Shown one piece after another: positions 17,542-26,412 of a DNA stretch of 64,000 nucleotides. The notes under the pieces were generated by a model. That model was given only the letters and a program-made list of their open reading frames with translations, was not told the origin of the DNA and made no database searches. Made by a program: the position numbers and the translations under genes. The first letter of the stretch is position 1. The number at the start of each line of letters is the position of its first letter. Source of the stretch: Chloroherpetonaceae bacterium (lineage in GTDB: Bacteria > Bacteroidota > Chlorobiia > Chlorobiales > Chloroherpetonaceae); assembly GCA_028277445.1 (NCBI GenBank), contig JANQGG010000015.1, forward strand, positions 1 to 64,000, in the 5' to 3' direction.

Positions 17542-17580
17542 TTATCACGAAATTATCACAAAGGAAAAATCTGTGACAAT
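17542..17580. promoter_or_regulatory. Repeats in the soxY/divergent ORF control region
   Basis: Direct repeat TTATCAC at 17542 and 17553 (11-base period, one helical turn). There is also an imperfect inverted repeat ATTATCACA (17552-17560) with TGTGACAAT (17572-17580). It lies between soxY (minus) and a plus-strand ORF, where an operator for a dimeric regulator would be expected. No regulator gene is adjacent. Confidence 0.3.
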
Positions 17581-17645
17581 TTCATGCATAAATTCGGGCA
17601 TTGATAGAAATTCCATGAAAATTATCTTCCCCAAACTGCGATGAT

Positions 17646-17993
17646 TTGTTACTATTATGTGATTCATTTCCGATACAATGTTTTACACCAAACTGTGGGA
17701 GAATCCATGAAAGCTGCACAAGAAAAACACACCAGGTTGTATCGGTTGACAAGGTCGCTTGTGATAATGCCATTTCGTGGTTAGAACCCACCTCATTGTG
17801 CAGTTTGTATCGCGATGAATGCTATCGAATGAATGAAAAGAATTCTCACAAGTTGCTTGAAGACGTGTCCAAAGAGGGCATGTGCGATAGTTGCCCGATA
17901 TTACGGCTTTATGAAGGGCAATTGGGGTGGTCGTGCAGGTTGGAAGAACTCAAGAAGTACAACACTTTCCTGAAAAGCGTGCCTAAGGATTAA
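17646..17993 (+). CDS. Cys-rich hypothetical protein, start uncertain, possible frameshift
   Basis: Not recognised. The frame gives up to 115 residues with about ten cysteines, including ACD, SLC, DEC and CDSCP, the last followed by LGWSC. Its only upstream starts are TTG or similar. A well-placed start (GGGAG then ATG at 17707) belongs to the next frame and reads MKAAQEKHTRLYRLTR before stopping. Joining that frame to this one near 17750-17760 gives a more natural protein (...YR + VDKVACDNAISWLEP). So either a frameshift mutation has broken the gene or the true start lies further in. It is divergent from soxY. Confidence 0.5.
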   Translation: MLLLCDSFPIQCFTPNCGRIHESCTRKTHQVVSVDKVACDNAISWLEPTSLCSLYRDECYRMNEKNSHKLLEDVSKEGMCDSCPILRLYEGQLGWSCRLEELKKYNTFLKSVPKD

Positions 17994-18134
17994 CCGATTT
18001 TTTACAAAGGATTATAAATGAAGTTTTAACAAGGGATTGATGGGGATGCATTACAAATGAAAAAAGTCTGAATCATGATTTAAGGATTTATAGGATCATG
18101 TTTAACAGTTTACTCTTTATTGGGCGCAGTTATT

Positions 18135-18857
18135 TTATCCATAAGTAAGAATTTTATCTAACTCTAGCAATATACTTTTAACTTCTTCTCCATCAATTTC
18201 TTTTAACAAAGAAAACTGCATTTTTCTTTTTGTATCATATGTTTTGACAAATTGATTTGATCTTACTTTTGGTGAATGTACAACTCCAATGAGGTTATCA
18301 TTTTCAAAAAAGAAAATAAATGTATAATCAATACTTAACTCACCTATTTCAAGAACTGAAATACTTTTATATTTCAAAATTTTTTTGTTTTTTTGAACTG
18401 ATCTATATTTTGATGGTGTAAATGTATTACTAACATAATTATACGATATAGTTGTATTTTTTAGCAAATCATCAATCTCTTGTTGGTTATTTTTGTGATT
18501 TACAATATTGTTTTTGTGGGTATAGCCATACAAGATACAATATGTATATTTACCTTCATCTGATATTTCTAATACTTTTAACTTTTTTAAAACTTTACCG
18601 ATTGGATTGTTATTTTCGTTATATATAATCGATCCACTTTTTATTTCTTCATTCTCGAGGTCATTATTCGTGATATGACAAGGGATTTTGATTTTATACC
18701 AATCTTTTTCTTGTTTGATGACCTTCACTTCAGCATTGCTTTCAAGAGAAAATATCAAGGTGCCATTAACACTTTCTCTAATGTTTGCAGGACCATCAAT
18801 ATTTCCGGCAAAAAAATTACAAATTACAAACAGAATGATTATAAAATATATCTTCAT
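18135..18857 (-). CDS. Exported SH3-like protein of unknown function
   Basis: 240 residues from the ATG ending at 18857, which gives a clear signal peptide (MKIYFIIILFVICNFFAG). Residues about 20-60 resemble a bacterial SH3 domain (ANIRESVNGTLIFSL, then WYKIKIP). The rest, rich in Lys, Asn and Ile, is not recognised. Base composition is much more AT-rich than the sox operon next door. It directly follows the GTTGGGC end of an attC-like repeat in its reading direction, as the next gene of a cassette would. Confidence 0.6.
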   Translation of the reverse strand: MKIYFIIILFVICNFFAGNIDGPANIRESVNGTLIFSLESNAEVKVIKQEKDWYKIKIPCHITNNDLENEEIKSGSIIYNENNNPIGKVLKKLKVLEISDEGKYTYCILYGYTHKNNIVNHKNNQQEIDDLLKNTTISYNYVSNTFTPSKYRSVQKNKKILKYKSISVLEIGELSIDYTFIFFFENDNLIGVVHSPKVRSNQFVKTYDTKRKMQFSLLKEIDGEEVKSILLELDKILTYG

Positions 18858-18881
18858 GTTTATTCGCCAATAAAATATTGT

Positions 18882-19012
18882 GCCCAACGATTCAGGCTAT
18901 GGGCATTGGCGGACTCAGAGTGACTTTCCGTCCGCAAGGACGAAGAAAGTCAGCGTGAATCGGTCACACAAGCAACCACAATCACCGTCATTGCCTATAG
19001 ACAATGTTACAG
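18882..19012 (-). repeat. attC-like long imperfect inverted repeat
   Basis: Read on the minus strand it begins with CTGTAAC, which overlaps the stop codon of the methyltransferase gene, and ends with GTTGGGC, which fits the attC core GTTRRRY. The arms pair over most of their length: CTATAGGCAATGACGG near the 5' end matches the complement of CCGCCAATGCCCATAG near the 3' end, and further in GACTTTC pairs with GAAAGTC around a short GC-rich hairpin. Size (about 130 bases), ends and position fit an integron attC site. No integrase is seen. Confidence 0.6.
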
Positions 19013-19720
19013 GGTGTTTTTCTTTTTTCCAACAATTAATAAATATGGTGGGATATCCTTATTAAAATAACTTTGCTCAAACGATACATCAGGCAGTTCA
19101 TACACCTCTGTGATTTCAAATCCTGATTTTATTAATAAATTCAATGTAGTAGAAAAGGTCCAATGAAAGTCATGAAACGAGGTGTTTTTATTACTTACAG
19201 GATCACGTAATGTTACTTTGAACTTTTTTCCCTCATTAATATAATTGAAATTCTCATCATCTAAATACGATGTATGGAACGAACTGAAGTTATATTGTCT
19301 AAAACATGGATGGGTAACACCAATGAGTATTTGCCCGTCATTTTTTAATAAGCTATAAATCTTACTTAACTCTTTAATAATTGTCTCTTTATTTGGAATT
19401 GTCATTAATACGAGACTTAGAATTACAATTTCAAAATTGTTTTCGGGAATTTTATTTACATCATAATAAATATTTATATCTTTTTCTTGAAGATTTTGTT
19501 TTGCCAGATTTAATATTTTTGAACTAATATCATAAATAGAGATATTAATTTTATCATTTAGTCCATGTATAAGAGAGCTATCACCACATCCGTAATCTAA
19601 TAATGAATTTGGTGTGGCTTCTTCTATTATCTGACGAATCTTAGGGTGTAAAATGTATTTCCTAGATTCGTTTTCAATTCCTGAATATTTTTCAGGATGA
19701 TATAACCAAATTGAATCCAC
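19007..19720 (-). CDS. SAM-dependent methyltransferase, class I
   Basis: 237 residues. SAM-binding motif I is LLDYGCGDSSLI near residue 40; the post-motif strands NISIYDIS and IVILSLVLMTIPN (motif III region) follow. The later TLRDPVSNKNTSFHDFHWTF segment is like that of small-molecule or quinone-type methyltransferases. GTG start; TAGTG overlaps the stop of the substrate-binding protein gene, so it is the last gene of an ABC-importer operon. Its stop codon lies in the first core of an attC-like repeat. Substrate unknown; low GC. Confidence 0.75.
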   Translation of the reverse strand: MDSIWLYHPEKYSGIENESRKYILHPKIRQIIEEATPNSLLDYGCGDSSLIHGLNDKINISIYDISSKILNLAKQNLQEKDINIYYDVNKIPENNFEIVILSLVLMTIPNKETIIKELSKIYSLLKNDGQILIGVTHPCFRQYNFSSFHTSYLDDENFNYINEGKKFKVTLRDPVSNKNTSFHDFHWTFSTTLNLLIKSGFEITEVYELPDVSFEQSYFNKDIPPYLLIVGKKKNTL

Positions 19721-20709
19721 TATTTTAAAATTATTATTGAACTGTTTAAATCAATGTCCTTATCAAGAAGTTTTGCCTCTTTTAATGTTTGTATTGTTGA
19801 TTCCCATGCTGTTTTCTCCATATGACCAGGGGGAACTTTTTTCCCGTACATATTTGTAACAAAATCTAAAGTCCTATTTACAACACCAGAAATATATTCC
19901 TCTTCACCTTTAACGTATTTCATTACAATTGATATTGCTCTTTTTGGATCTTTAATAGCTTCTACCCAACCTTCATGAAGACCACTAACAATAGCATTTA
20001 CTTCTGTTTCACAATTAATAAGTTTTTCTTTGTGAGTAATGATTACATTTCCATACAATTCAATTTTCCCATTCTCTTTTTTTGCAGGGTCAATTTCAAC
20101 AACATTAATTCCATGAGTAACCCTAGCCTTAACAGGTTCTTCGTTTAAATAGACAGGATAAATTGAATTTTCTTTAGTTAGAAAATATGAAAAATCAAAA
20201 CTTACAGAAGCTGGTTTTATGTTGATTTCTTTTCTTTCTAACATTAATGCAAGAATTGCGCTTATCTCAGTTCCAGCTTTGTCCCCAAGTTCAACGTCAT
20301 CTCGATTCTTACAATCCTCAATTTTATTAATATTTAATTTAGGTCTCACAATCCAGCCAACTGGATTTCTTTGGAAATCGACAGAAATAATTGTTATCGG
20401 AGCTCCAATAGAGATTGCAATTAGGGCTTTGTCAGCACCAACTACGGCGTAATCAACTTTCTTTGAAGAAACCATTGCAATTGGGTCAATTCCAATTCCC
20501 CCTTCATTTAGTTTAACATTTAGCTTTCTTATTTTCCAGTTTTTTTCAAAAGCTAAATATTCTCCAGTAAATGTTGGATCATTAAACCAATTTAATTGAA
20601 ATATCAATTCATCTTTACATGGCTCTCTTTGTTTTGCGTCTTTCGACTTGTTTTCACCGTTACAACCAATTAAGAAAATGATGAGTGAAATAAAAAGTAG
20701 GCGTTTCAT
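19720..20709 (-). CDS. ABC importer substrate-binding lipoprotein, NMT1/THI5-like
   Basis: 329-residue lipoprotein (signal LLFISLIIFLIGC). The mature part matches the NMT1/SsuA-like fold: ELIFQLNWFNDPTFTGEYLA at the N-terminus, a glycine-rich EGGIGIDP loop, KKVDYAVVGADKALIAISIG, and the TEISAILALMLE segment between lobes. Such proteins bring in thiamine pyrimidine precursors, sulfonates or similar small molecules; which one cannot be said. It overlaps the permease gene by ATGA and the methyltransferase by one base. Confidence 0.78.
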   Translation of the reverse strand: MKRLLFISLIIFLIGCNGENKSKDAKQREPCKDELIFQLNWFNDPTFTGEYLAFEKNWKIRKLNVKLNEGGIGIDPIAMVSSKKVDYAVVGADKALIAISIGAPITIISVDFQRNPVGWIVRPKLNINKIEDCKNRDDVELGDKAGTEISAILALMLERKEINIKPASVSFDFSYFLTKENSIYPVYLNEEPVKARVTHGINVVEIDPAKKENGKIELYGNVIITHKEKLINCETEVNAIVSGLHEGWVEAIKDPKRAISIVMKYVKGEEEYISGVVNRTLDFVTNMYGKKVPPGHMEKTAWESTIQTLKEAKLLDKDIDLNSSIIILK

Positions 20710-21470
20710 GATTTTGTATTTTTATTTTTTACTAATTCTTCAAAAATTATTCCTGATGTAAAAACTAAAGTCATCATTAGCGCCATTACAACATAGACTT
20801 TAGCAAAATTGTGTTCAATATTTAAACCTATTTTTAATTCAGAGCCAAGTCCATAGTAATTATTGTTAACCCCGCCGCCTATCATATATTCTCCCATTGT
20901 AATACCAATAAAAGTTAAAGGTACACTTTGTGTTAGGGGTATAACAAGGTTTTTCCAAACTTCATTCTTTCGAAAATACCAGAATTCTTGACACTTGGTA
21001 AGATTAAATGAGGCAACCATATTTAAAATTCTATCATCTTTTTCAATAGATTTTCTATATGTAAAAGATAATACTGGGAACATACCTAGAAAAACACCAT
21101 TAATTAAAATGTATAGTAATTCCTGATTTGATGGAAGCAATACATGAAGTAATACAGCTACCGCAATTAAGGGTATTGACCAAACGAATTTCATAGTAGT
21201 TTCAAAAAATCCTAACCATTTCTCCTTATATCCGATAAAGATACCTAGCGGAAAACCAATGACTAAAGAAATTAATATTGCAATTGTTCCAACCCATAAA
21301 GTTGTCCAAAGTGAAAAAAGATAATGGTTAATATTATCCCATAACTCTTTGACCATTTGTTGCCAAGATGAAAACACAAATGGTTCTAAGCCAATCCATT
21401 GTAATAGCTGTGGGATTGAAACTAGTCCTAATAAACTTAGGAAAGTAAAAATGTGCTTTAACTTTTTCAT
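20706..21470 (-). CDS. ABC importer permease, SsuC/TauC family
   Basis: 254 residues, six membrane segments. The cytoplasmic loop GEYMIGGGVNNNYYGLGSELKIG is the EAA-like coupling segment of this permease family. It follows the ATPase gene by 8 bases and overlaps the substrate-binding gene by ATGA, making a standard three-part importer. Low GC like its neighbours. Confidence 0.8.
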   Translation of the reverse strand: MKKLKHIFTFLSLLGLVSIPQLLQWIGLEPFVFSSWQQMVKELWDNINHYLFSLWTTLWVGTIAILISLVIGFPLGIFIGYKEKWLGFFETTMKFVWSIPLIAVAVLLHVLLPSNQELLYILINGVFLGMFPVLSFTYRKSIEKDDRILNMVASFNLTKCQEFWYFRKNEVWKNLVIPLTQSVPLTFIGITMGEYMIGGGVNNNYYGLGSELKIGLNIEHNFAKVYVVMALMMTLVFTSGIIFEELVKNKNTKS

Positions 21471-21478
21471 AATGACAA

Positions 21479-22186
21479 TTATATTATTGAAACATAGTTA
21501 ATACCATTCTGATGCTCTTTCATTCCAATATTTACTATTTGTGAATCAAAGTGTTCGATGTCAGATTTTCGATGGCTTGTAATAATGTAAAGACATTCAT
21601 TGAAATTTGATTTTAAAATGTCAATATATTTTTTTGCTAGGCTTTCATTCATATTTGAAAAACACTCATCAATAATTACCAATTCTGGTTTCGATAAAAA
21701 TACCCTAGCAATATTTACAATTTGTCTTTGTCCTCCAGATAATTCATGCATATTGGCATTAATAAGATGTTCAAGTTCAAATAGTTCAATGAAATCATTT
21801 TTGTTTTCTGTTGTCCACTTTTCTTTTATCCATTTTAACGGAAAGAATAGGTTTTCTTTTACACTTTTTGAATTATCAAAATATGGTACTTGAGTAGCAA
21901 AGCCAAAATTTGGTTTAATCTTATTATTTTGGATATCAATGTGTGTCAATGTATTTCCATTTATAACATGCTGACATTCGAATTGCAACTGACTTTCATG
22001 ATGCCAAAGATCAATATAAGTTCTGAAAAGGCTTTTGAATATTGAAGTTTTTCCAATACCTGATTCTCCAGTAATTGCAATGGAATTTTTGTCAGTATTA
22101 AGATTAAACTCTACATTTTCTATATTTAGGACTCTTTTCTTACTATTGATACGTAATTTGTTTAGTCCAAAAGTTAGTTTATCCAT
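21479..22186 (-). CDS. ABC importer ATP-binding protein
   Basis: 235 residues. Walker A GESGIGKTS, ABC signature LSGGQRQ, Walker B LVIIDECF and the H-loop ITSHR are all visible. I take the ATG ending at 22186 (MDKLTFGLNK), because the longer frame to 22216 starts at TTG and its codons run towards the attC-like repeat. First gene of the importer/methyltransferase operon, with the repeat at 22222-22285 just upstream. Confidence 0.82.
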   Translation of the reverse strand: MDKLTFGLNKLRINSKKRVLNIENVEFNLNTDKNSIAITGESGIGKTSIFKSLFRTYIDLWHHESQLQFECQHVINGNTLTHIDIQNNKIKPNFGFATQVPYFDNSKSVKENLFFPLKWIKEKWTTENKNDFIELFELEHLINANMHELSGGQRQIVNIARVFLSKPELVIIDECFSNMNESLAKKYIDILKSNFNECLYIITSHRKSDIEHFDSQIVNIGMKEHQNGINYVSII

Positions 22187-22221
22187 GTTATTGCTTTTCT
22201 TGTTATCCTCATGCAAATGCT

Positions 22222-22285
22222 CGCTAACGATTGTGTATAGCTATTGTTATTTGTACCGCCAAATTGGTCGCATAAGAACAATTGA
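22222..22285 (-). repeat. Short attC-like repeat upstream of the ABC operon
   Basis: On the minus strand: TTGTTCTTATGCGACC, a 5-base loop, GGCGGTACAAATAACAA as imperfect arms, then TAGCTATACACAATCGTTAGCG. The block AACAATA-CTAT-CACAA-CGTT is shared nearly base for base with the repeat at 47226-47287, 25 kb away. The final GTTAGCG is close to, but not an exact match for, GTTRRRY. Together with the repeat at 18882 it brackets the four-gene ABC/methyltransferase operon. Confidence 0.55.
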
Positions 22286-22416
22286 TATGTCTCAGGGTGA
22301 AATTCTTTGTATATATTTCCGTAATGGTTACAAAAGATTATCTGAAAACAATGAGATTCTGTCTTTCTTTCCTTTCGCACCAAGAATATGAACTTAAAAC
22401 AGGGGACTGAAATAGC

Positions 22417-23706
22417 TTATTCCAAGTACTCCAGCTCCTGCAATCTCCATTTACGACTGCCGTTATCGAAATTTGGCTCGCAATTGACGTAGAGTTGTAA
22501 CTCCTGTGCCAGGCACTCTTCTCCCGATCGGTTGCAGTCACCTTCCAGCACCGCGTTGTTGCCTTTATTACGGAGCATGTATATCTCGTCTTCCGGGGTA
22601 AGCACGATCGACCATAACGCCAGTTGATAAACGTTCCTCGCTCTCAGCATATCTGGTTCTTCGATGGAAACTACATGATATTCGTTGTACTCGTGAACCA
22701 GACCACCCATGGTTGTGAACTTGAACCGGTATGGGGTCCAACCCAGAATTTTCGGACCGGTCATATGTCTGAAGATCGCATTGCATTCATTGTCAGTCGT
22801 GATTTCCCATTTCATATGAATGTTTTGCTGATCAGGAGGGCCCAGAAGGTAAACCGGCGGTTTGAATTTAATCCCCCCGACATCATCATGGAGCGGAGCT
22901 GCAAAATTCGTCATCCCAATCGATGCTTCGCCCTGGTTAAACGTAGTCCTGTTGTCCACTCCGTCCAGAGCGAGACCGCTGTTGATGATTTGCCAGCAAG
23001 AGATCAGTTTGCCTTTGTTTTTAAACAGGTTGTGATAAAGCGTATAGGTTTGTGCTCTGCCCTCTATGAGACGGTCGATCAGGACTTTCGCCATCCGGTC
23101 CATTTCATCCATACGCGGTTTGCGCGGTGTTTCTTCAATTACCTGACAGGCGCGGGTATAGAGGATTTTCAACGCTATAACCGATTCCAGACAACTTCTC
23201 AGGAAGAGAAAGGTAGAACGGCAGAACTCAAGTAGTGAAATACCTTGTTTAGAATATTTTTCCTGAATTAAAAAGGTCTTATACCGGAAGGGCAGCGACA
23301 TATGTTCCGCTACTGTTGTCTGATCAGGATCACCCCCCAGCATGGCCATCTTGAGTTTGGTCAGCAGGCTATCTTGGACACCGGTTTCAATGTCGTTGAC
23401 AGTTTTGCGGAATCTTGTTTTGTGTTCTTGACGCCAGACTTGGCCCGGTTCGGTCAGTATTTTGGCTTGGGAAATAATCTCGTTCGAAACAGTTGCAAAG
23501 CGGTCGATATAGGATTGAACATCCATTAGGTATTGATGTTTGAGTGCCTCATCCAGTCTGTCCAGGACCATATCGAACTTTTGGTCCAGCTTTTTCAACA
23601 ACCCAGCGTAATCCGGTTTTTCTTCCTTGGTTATCTCATCCAGTATCGCTTCTTTCACCTGGGTAAAAATCATGGCGCCGATTGCTGAAGCTGTAAAAAT
23701 TGCCAT
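22417..23706 (-). CDS. Unrecognised protein with helical N-half and beta-rich C-half
   Basis: 429 residues from the ATG at 23706, which has GGAGG five bases upstream; a second ATG three bases earlier is too close to it. The N-terminus is hydrophobic (AIFTASAIGAMIFTQV), followed by long amphipathic helices to about residue 250 (LLKKLDQKFDMVLDRLDEAL). The C-terminal 170 residues are beta-rich and aromatic, with repeating Y-L-N-G-N...W units resembling a ricin-type or fascin-like trefoil (IYMLRNKGNNAVLEGD, then SRKWRLQEL). This order resembles pore-forming proteins with a lectin tail, but that is a guess. GC is higher than in the genes on either side. Confidence 0.6.
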   Translation of the reverse strand: MAIFTASAIGAMIFTQVKEAILDEITKEEKPDYAGLLKKLDQKFDMVLDRLDEALKHQYLMDVQSYIDRFATVSNEIISQAKILTEPGQVWRQEHKTRFRKTVNDIETGVQDSLLTKLKMAMLGGDPDQTTVAEHMSLPFRYKTFLIQEKYSKQGISLLEFCRSTFLFLRSCLESVIALKILYTRACQVIEETPRKPRMDEMDRMAKVLIDRLIEGRAQTYTLYHNLFKNKGKLISCWQIINSGLALDGVDNRTTFNQGEASIGMTNFAAPLHDDVGGIKFKPPVYLLGPPDQQNIHMKWEITTDNECNAIFRHMTGPKILGWTPYRFKFTTMGGLVHEYNEYHVVSIEEPDMLRARNVYQLALWSIVLTPEDEIYMLRNKGNNAVLEGDCNRSGEECLAQELQLYVNCEPNFDNGSRKWRLQELEYLE

Positions 23707-23818
23707 CATATCCTCCTTTGTTTTATAATGAATTCTTAAATTATTGATAGTTAATGGTGGAATTAAGCTGCTGCTGCGGGGAAATAATTTGTTAATTACG
23801 ATACTTTTGAGTGATTCT

Positions 23819-23965
23819 CTAGCTTTCTGGACAAGTAGCACGAACTGTCCATTTACCATTTGGTTGTTTTTCTTTTTCAACAGTACAACCTTCACTTTCA
23901 AAATCTCTTACAATTTCATCAACTTCACTTTCTGGAATGTCCTTTAAAGTTCTAACAATTGACAT
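23819..23965 (-). CDS. Small protein of 48 residues
   Basis: Short gene with normal codon use: it begins MSIVRTLKDIPESEVDEI and ends NGKWTVRATCPES, with a weak AAGAAGAG seven bases before the ATG. The predicted fold is one helix (ESEVDEIVRDFESEG) followed by a beta hairpin (CTVEKEKQPNGKWTVRATC), a credible tiny domain with two cysteines. Not recognised. It lies 23 bases after a lipoprotein gene on the same strand and may share its transcript. Confidence 0.6.
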   Translation of the reverse strand: MSIVRTLKDIPESEVDEIVRDFESEGCTVEKEKQPNGKWTVRATCPES

Positions 23966-23988
23966 ATCTAATCTCTTCTTTTAATTTT

Positions 23989-24936
23989 CTATTTCACTAA
24001 GTTTAATTCTCTTATCGCTTTTTTTCTTAAATCTTCATACTCTGAAGCTCGAAAAAAGATTGTGATAGAACCTCGACCAGTAGATATTCTGTTGTTTTCC
24101 ATCCAACGTTTTATGTTTTTTTCATTCTCTTTATCAATATTTTCGCCATCTGGTTTCCAATATTTCCTAAGAATATCACCTGAAACAGTCTTTATAAAAG
24201 TTGATATTTGAGATCTTATTTCAGCCTCTTTATTAGGTTGCGCTTGGCGAAAAGCAATTAAATGGGGTGTAATCGTTGTTTCTTCTTCCCATAATTTTGA
24301 TTTAATAGAAGCTAGGGATTGTAATGCAGTTTGTATTGATGTTTGATCAATTTCAGATGTTAAAGGAATTAAATTAGTAACATTTTCAGAATCGATTCCA
24401 ACAACATCTACAGAAATTCCGCCCGAAAGATTTTCTTGGTCAGCTTGCAAACCAATAGCAGAAAGACTTCCGAGATTTAAATTTGATTTTTTTGTTACTA
24501 TAACTGCTTTTATCCTTAATCCAACACCGATACGACCACTCCCAATATAATTACCACTTACATCAAAAACATCTTCTACTCTATATTTCATGTAATCCAT
24601 TATTACTTGATAACTACCTTCTTCAGCACTAATTGAAGCGCCTAGATAACTTATTTTTCCAGAAACCTCATTTTTACTTACTGAACTCTGAGCCGATTGG
24701 AGCGGGAGTAATGATCTTTTTGATTTTGAATTTAATGATTTCCAAAAAACTTCAGTTACACCATTTATTTCACTATCAAAAATTTTCACTTTTGAAACAG
24801 GGATAGGATCAACAGGTTGATAACCCAAAAATTTTTCTGATGTGATTTTATTAACTGGTAAGGATGCACAACCAAAGAAAAGTAAAACTATCAATACCAA
24901 AGAAAAATATATGTCCCTTTTCATTTTTTTCTTCAA
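23989..24936 (-). CDS. Lipoprotein of unknown function
   Basis: 315 residues with a lipobox (LIVLLFFGC, then ASL). The mature protein is beta-rich in its middle: SYQVIMDYMKYRVEDVFDVSG, and NYIGSGRIGVGLRIKAVIVT like a strand pair of an outer-membrane-associated lipoprotein. It has a charged helical tail. No family recognised. AT-rich; it stands at the left border of a 545-base non-coding stretch. Confidence 0.65.
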   Translation of the reverse strand: MKKKMKRDIYFSLVLIVLLFFGCASLPVNKITSEKFLGYQPVDPIPVSKVKIFDSEINGVTEVFWKSLNSKSKRSLLPLQSAQSSVSKNEVSGKISYLGASISAEEGSYQVIMDYMKYRVEDVFDVSGNYIGSGRIGVGLRIKAVIVTKKSNLNLGSLSAIGLQADQENLSGGISVDVVGIDSENVTNLIPLTSEIDQTSIQTALQSLASIKSKLWEEETTITPHLIAFRQAQPNKEAEIRSQISTFIKTVSGDILRKYWKPDGENIDKENEKNIKRWMENNRISTGRGSITIFFRASEYEDLRKKAIRELNLVK

Positions 24937-25481
24937 TTTTTTAAAAGCTAATAATAATTAGATGGCTTATGCATAAGACGCCGGGTCCTTGTTTTGTGCC
25001 CTTATATGAAACAATTTACCTCAAAGAAGAAACAGATTTGACTCCTTTATTATCGGCTACTTAGGTGATTTTCCATTTATATTTCAGAGTCTTAGATGCA
25101 TCAGCACCAAACCCCTGCTTGCTGCCGTGCAAATTAAGAATAGGTTGGAGGTAATATTCATTTTTTTTGAATTAGGGTTGAGTCCAAAACAATGAACGCC
25201 TAATATTAAATAGAATTAATTGAAATTCAAAAAGGTTTGAAGTGGCTTGTTTTGTTTCAACCATTTCCACTCACGTTAGTTCGCATGAAAATCTAAATGC
25301 GCACTCCTCTAAATCTTATCCCAGAGAGAAAAGACTTTTACAGCTTTGAAATTTTACAGTTAAAAATCTAACTAAGGTTTCTTGCATGCATTGACAAACT
25401 TTCATTAAATTCCTGACAAAGTGATGTCTTTAAACCCCCGAATTAGATTTTAACTCAATGAATCTAGAATTAGGCACGTAA
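24937..25481. other. Non-coding border of the accessory island
   Basis: 545 bases without a gene. It contains a 12-base perfect palindrome CTTATGCATAAG (24966-24977) and a TTGACA at 25391 that could be a -35 box for the rmlD-like gene, though no matching -10 is evident. Nothing resembling an integrase, a tRNA or an attC-like repeat was seen here. Confidence 0.4.
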
Positions 25482-26387
25482 ATGAGCCCCACAAAAATAC
25501 TACTCACCGGAGCCAATGGTTTGCTTGGTTCTCACGTTTATCGATTGCTGATCCCGAGAAAAGGCATCAACGTGCTTCCAATTTACCGCGACCCCGAATT
25601 TGTTTTCCCTTCCGACTATTCATCAGTTTTTGAACCGGTTCAGCTCGACTTAACCTCCGAGAGTATGGTTTGGAACATTTTTTCACAATGGAAGCCCGAT
25701 ATTCTAATTCATACAGCCGGCTTAACCGAACCCGGCGCATGTCAGTGGCAACCCCGGGAAGCTGAAAAACAAAATTCAAGCGTTGTAAAAACCTTAGCCG
25801 GTTTGTGTGAGCATTTTAACGTGCGGTTAATTTTTATTTCCTCCGATCTGGTTTTCGATGGCAAAAAAGGCGACTATTTGGAAACAGACGTGCCAAATCC
25901 TATCAATGTTTATGGTCATTTCAAATATGAAGCTGAAAAACATATAACCGCCCTGATGACAAATTATGTGATTTTACGAACCAGTTTATTGCTCGGCCCT
26001 TCGCTTCGTGGAAACAGAAGCCTGGATGAACGCCTAAAAATTGATGCCAGTGAAAACAAAGACCTTGAGTTTTTTACCGATGAATATCGCAATCCCATTT
26101 CAGCAAGCGTTTTAGCCGAAATCATATGTGAATTGTTAGAGAATGAAAACACACAAATTACCGGATTATTTCATGCCGGAGGTCCGGAAAAAGTATCCCG
26201 TTATGAGTTGGGTCAGAGACTCTGCAAAAAATTTCGTATTTTACCAAAACAGTACCGTGGGATGTTGCAATCTGAAATGAAACTAAGCACCCCTCGACCA
26301 AAAGACTGCAGTATGATCAACCATTCTTTATTGAGTATCACCGGATTTAGGATGCCATCACTTGATGAAATGATTGAGAATCTTTAA
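25482..26387 (+). CDS. RmlD-like sugar-nucleotide reductase (NAD-dependent epimerase family)
   Basis: 301-residue extended short-chain dehydrogenase. NAD(P) motif LLTGANGLLGSHV at the start, substrate-binding SSDLVFDGKKGDY, and the catalytic YxxxK as YGHFK. The layout matches dTDP-4-dehydrorhamnose reductases and SAM-synthetase beta-type homologues; no rmlABC neighbours are present, so the exact substrate is open. It is followed 25 bases later by the Ppx/GppA gene on the same strand. Confidence 0.8.
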   Translation: MSPTKILLTGANGLLGSHVYRLLIPRKGINVLPIYRDPEFVFPSDYSSVFEPVQLDLTSESMVWNIFSQWKPDILIHTAGLTEPGACQWQPREAEKQNSSVVKTLAGLCEHFNVRLIFISSDLVFDGKKGDYLETDVPNPINVYGHFKYEAEKHITALMTNYVILRTSLLLGPSLRGNRSLDERLKIDASENKDLEFFTDEYRNPISASVLAEIICELLENENTQITGLFHAGGPEKVSRYELGQRLCKKFRILPKQYRGMLQSEMKLSTPRPKDCSMINHSLLSITGFRMPSLDEMIENL

Positions 26388-26412
26388 CATCAGAGAACTT
26401 TCATTTTAGGCC

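Noticed and set aside
22624-23235. Plus-strand frame of 203 codons opposite the gene at 22417-23706
   Set aside because: The minus-strand gene has a good ribosome site and a sensible hydrophobic and helical pattern; the plus frame has neither.
24937-25481. Palindrome CTTATGCATAAG as an attC-like site
   Set aside because: It is a simple 12-base palindrome without GTTRRRY ends or paired arms, unlike the other repeats.
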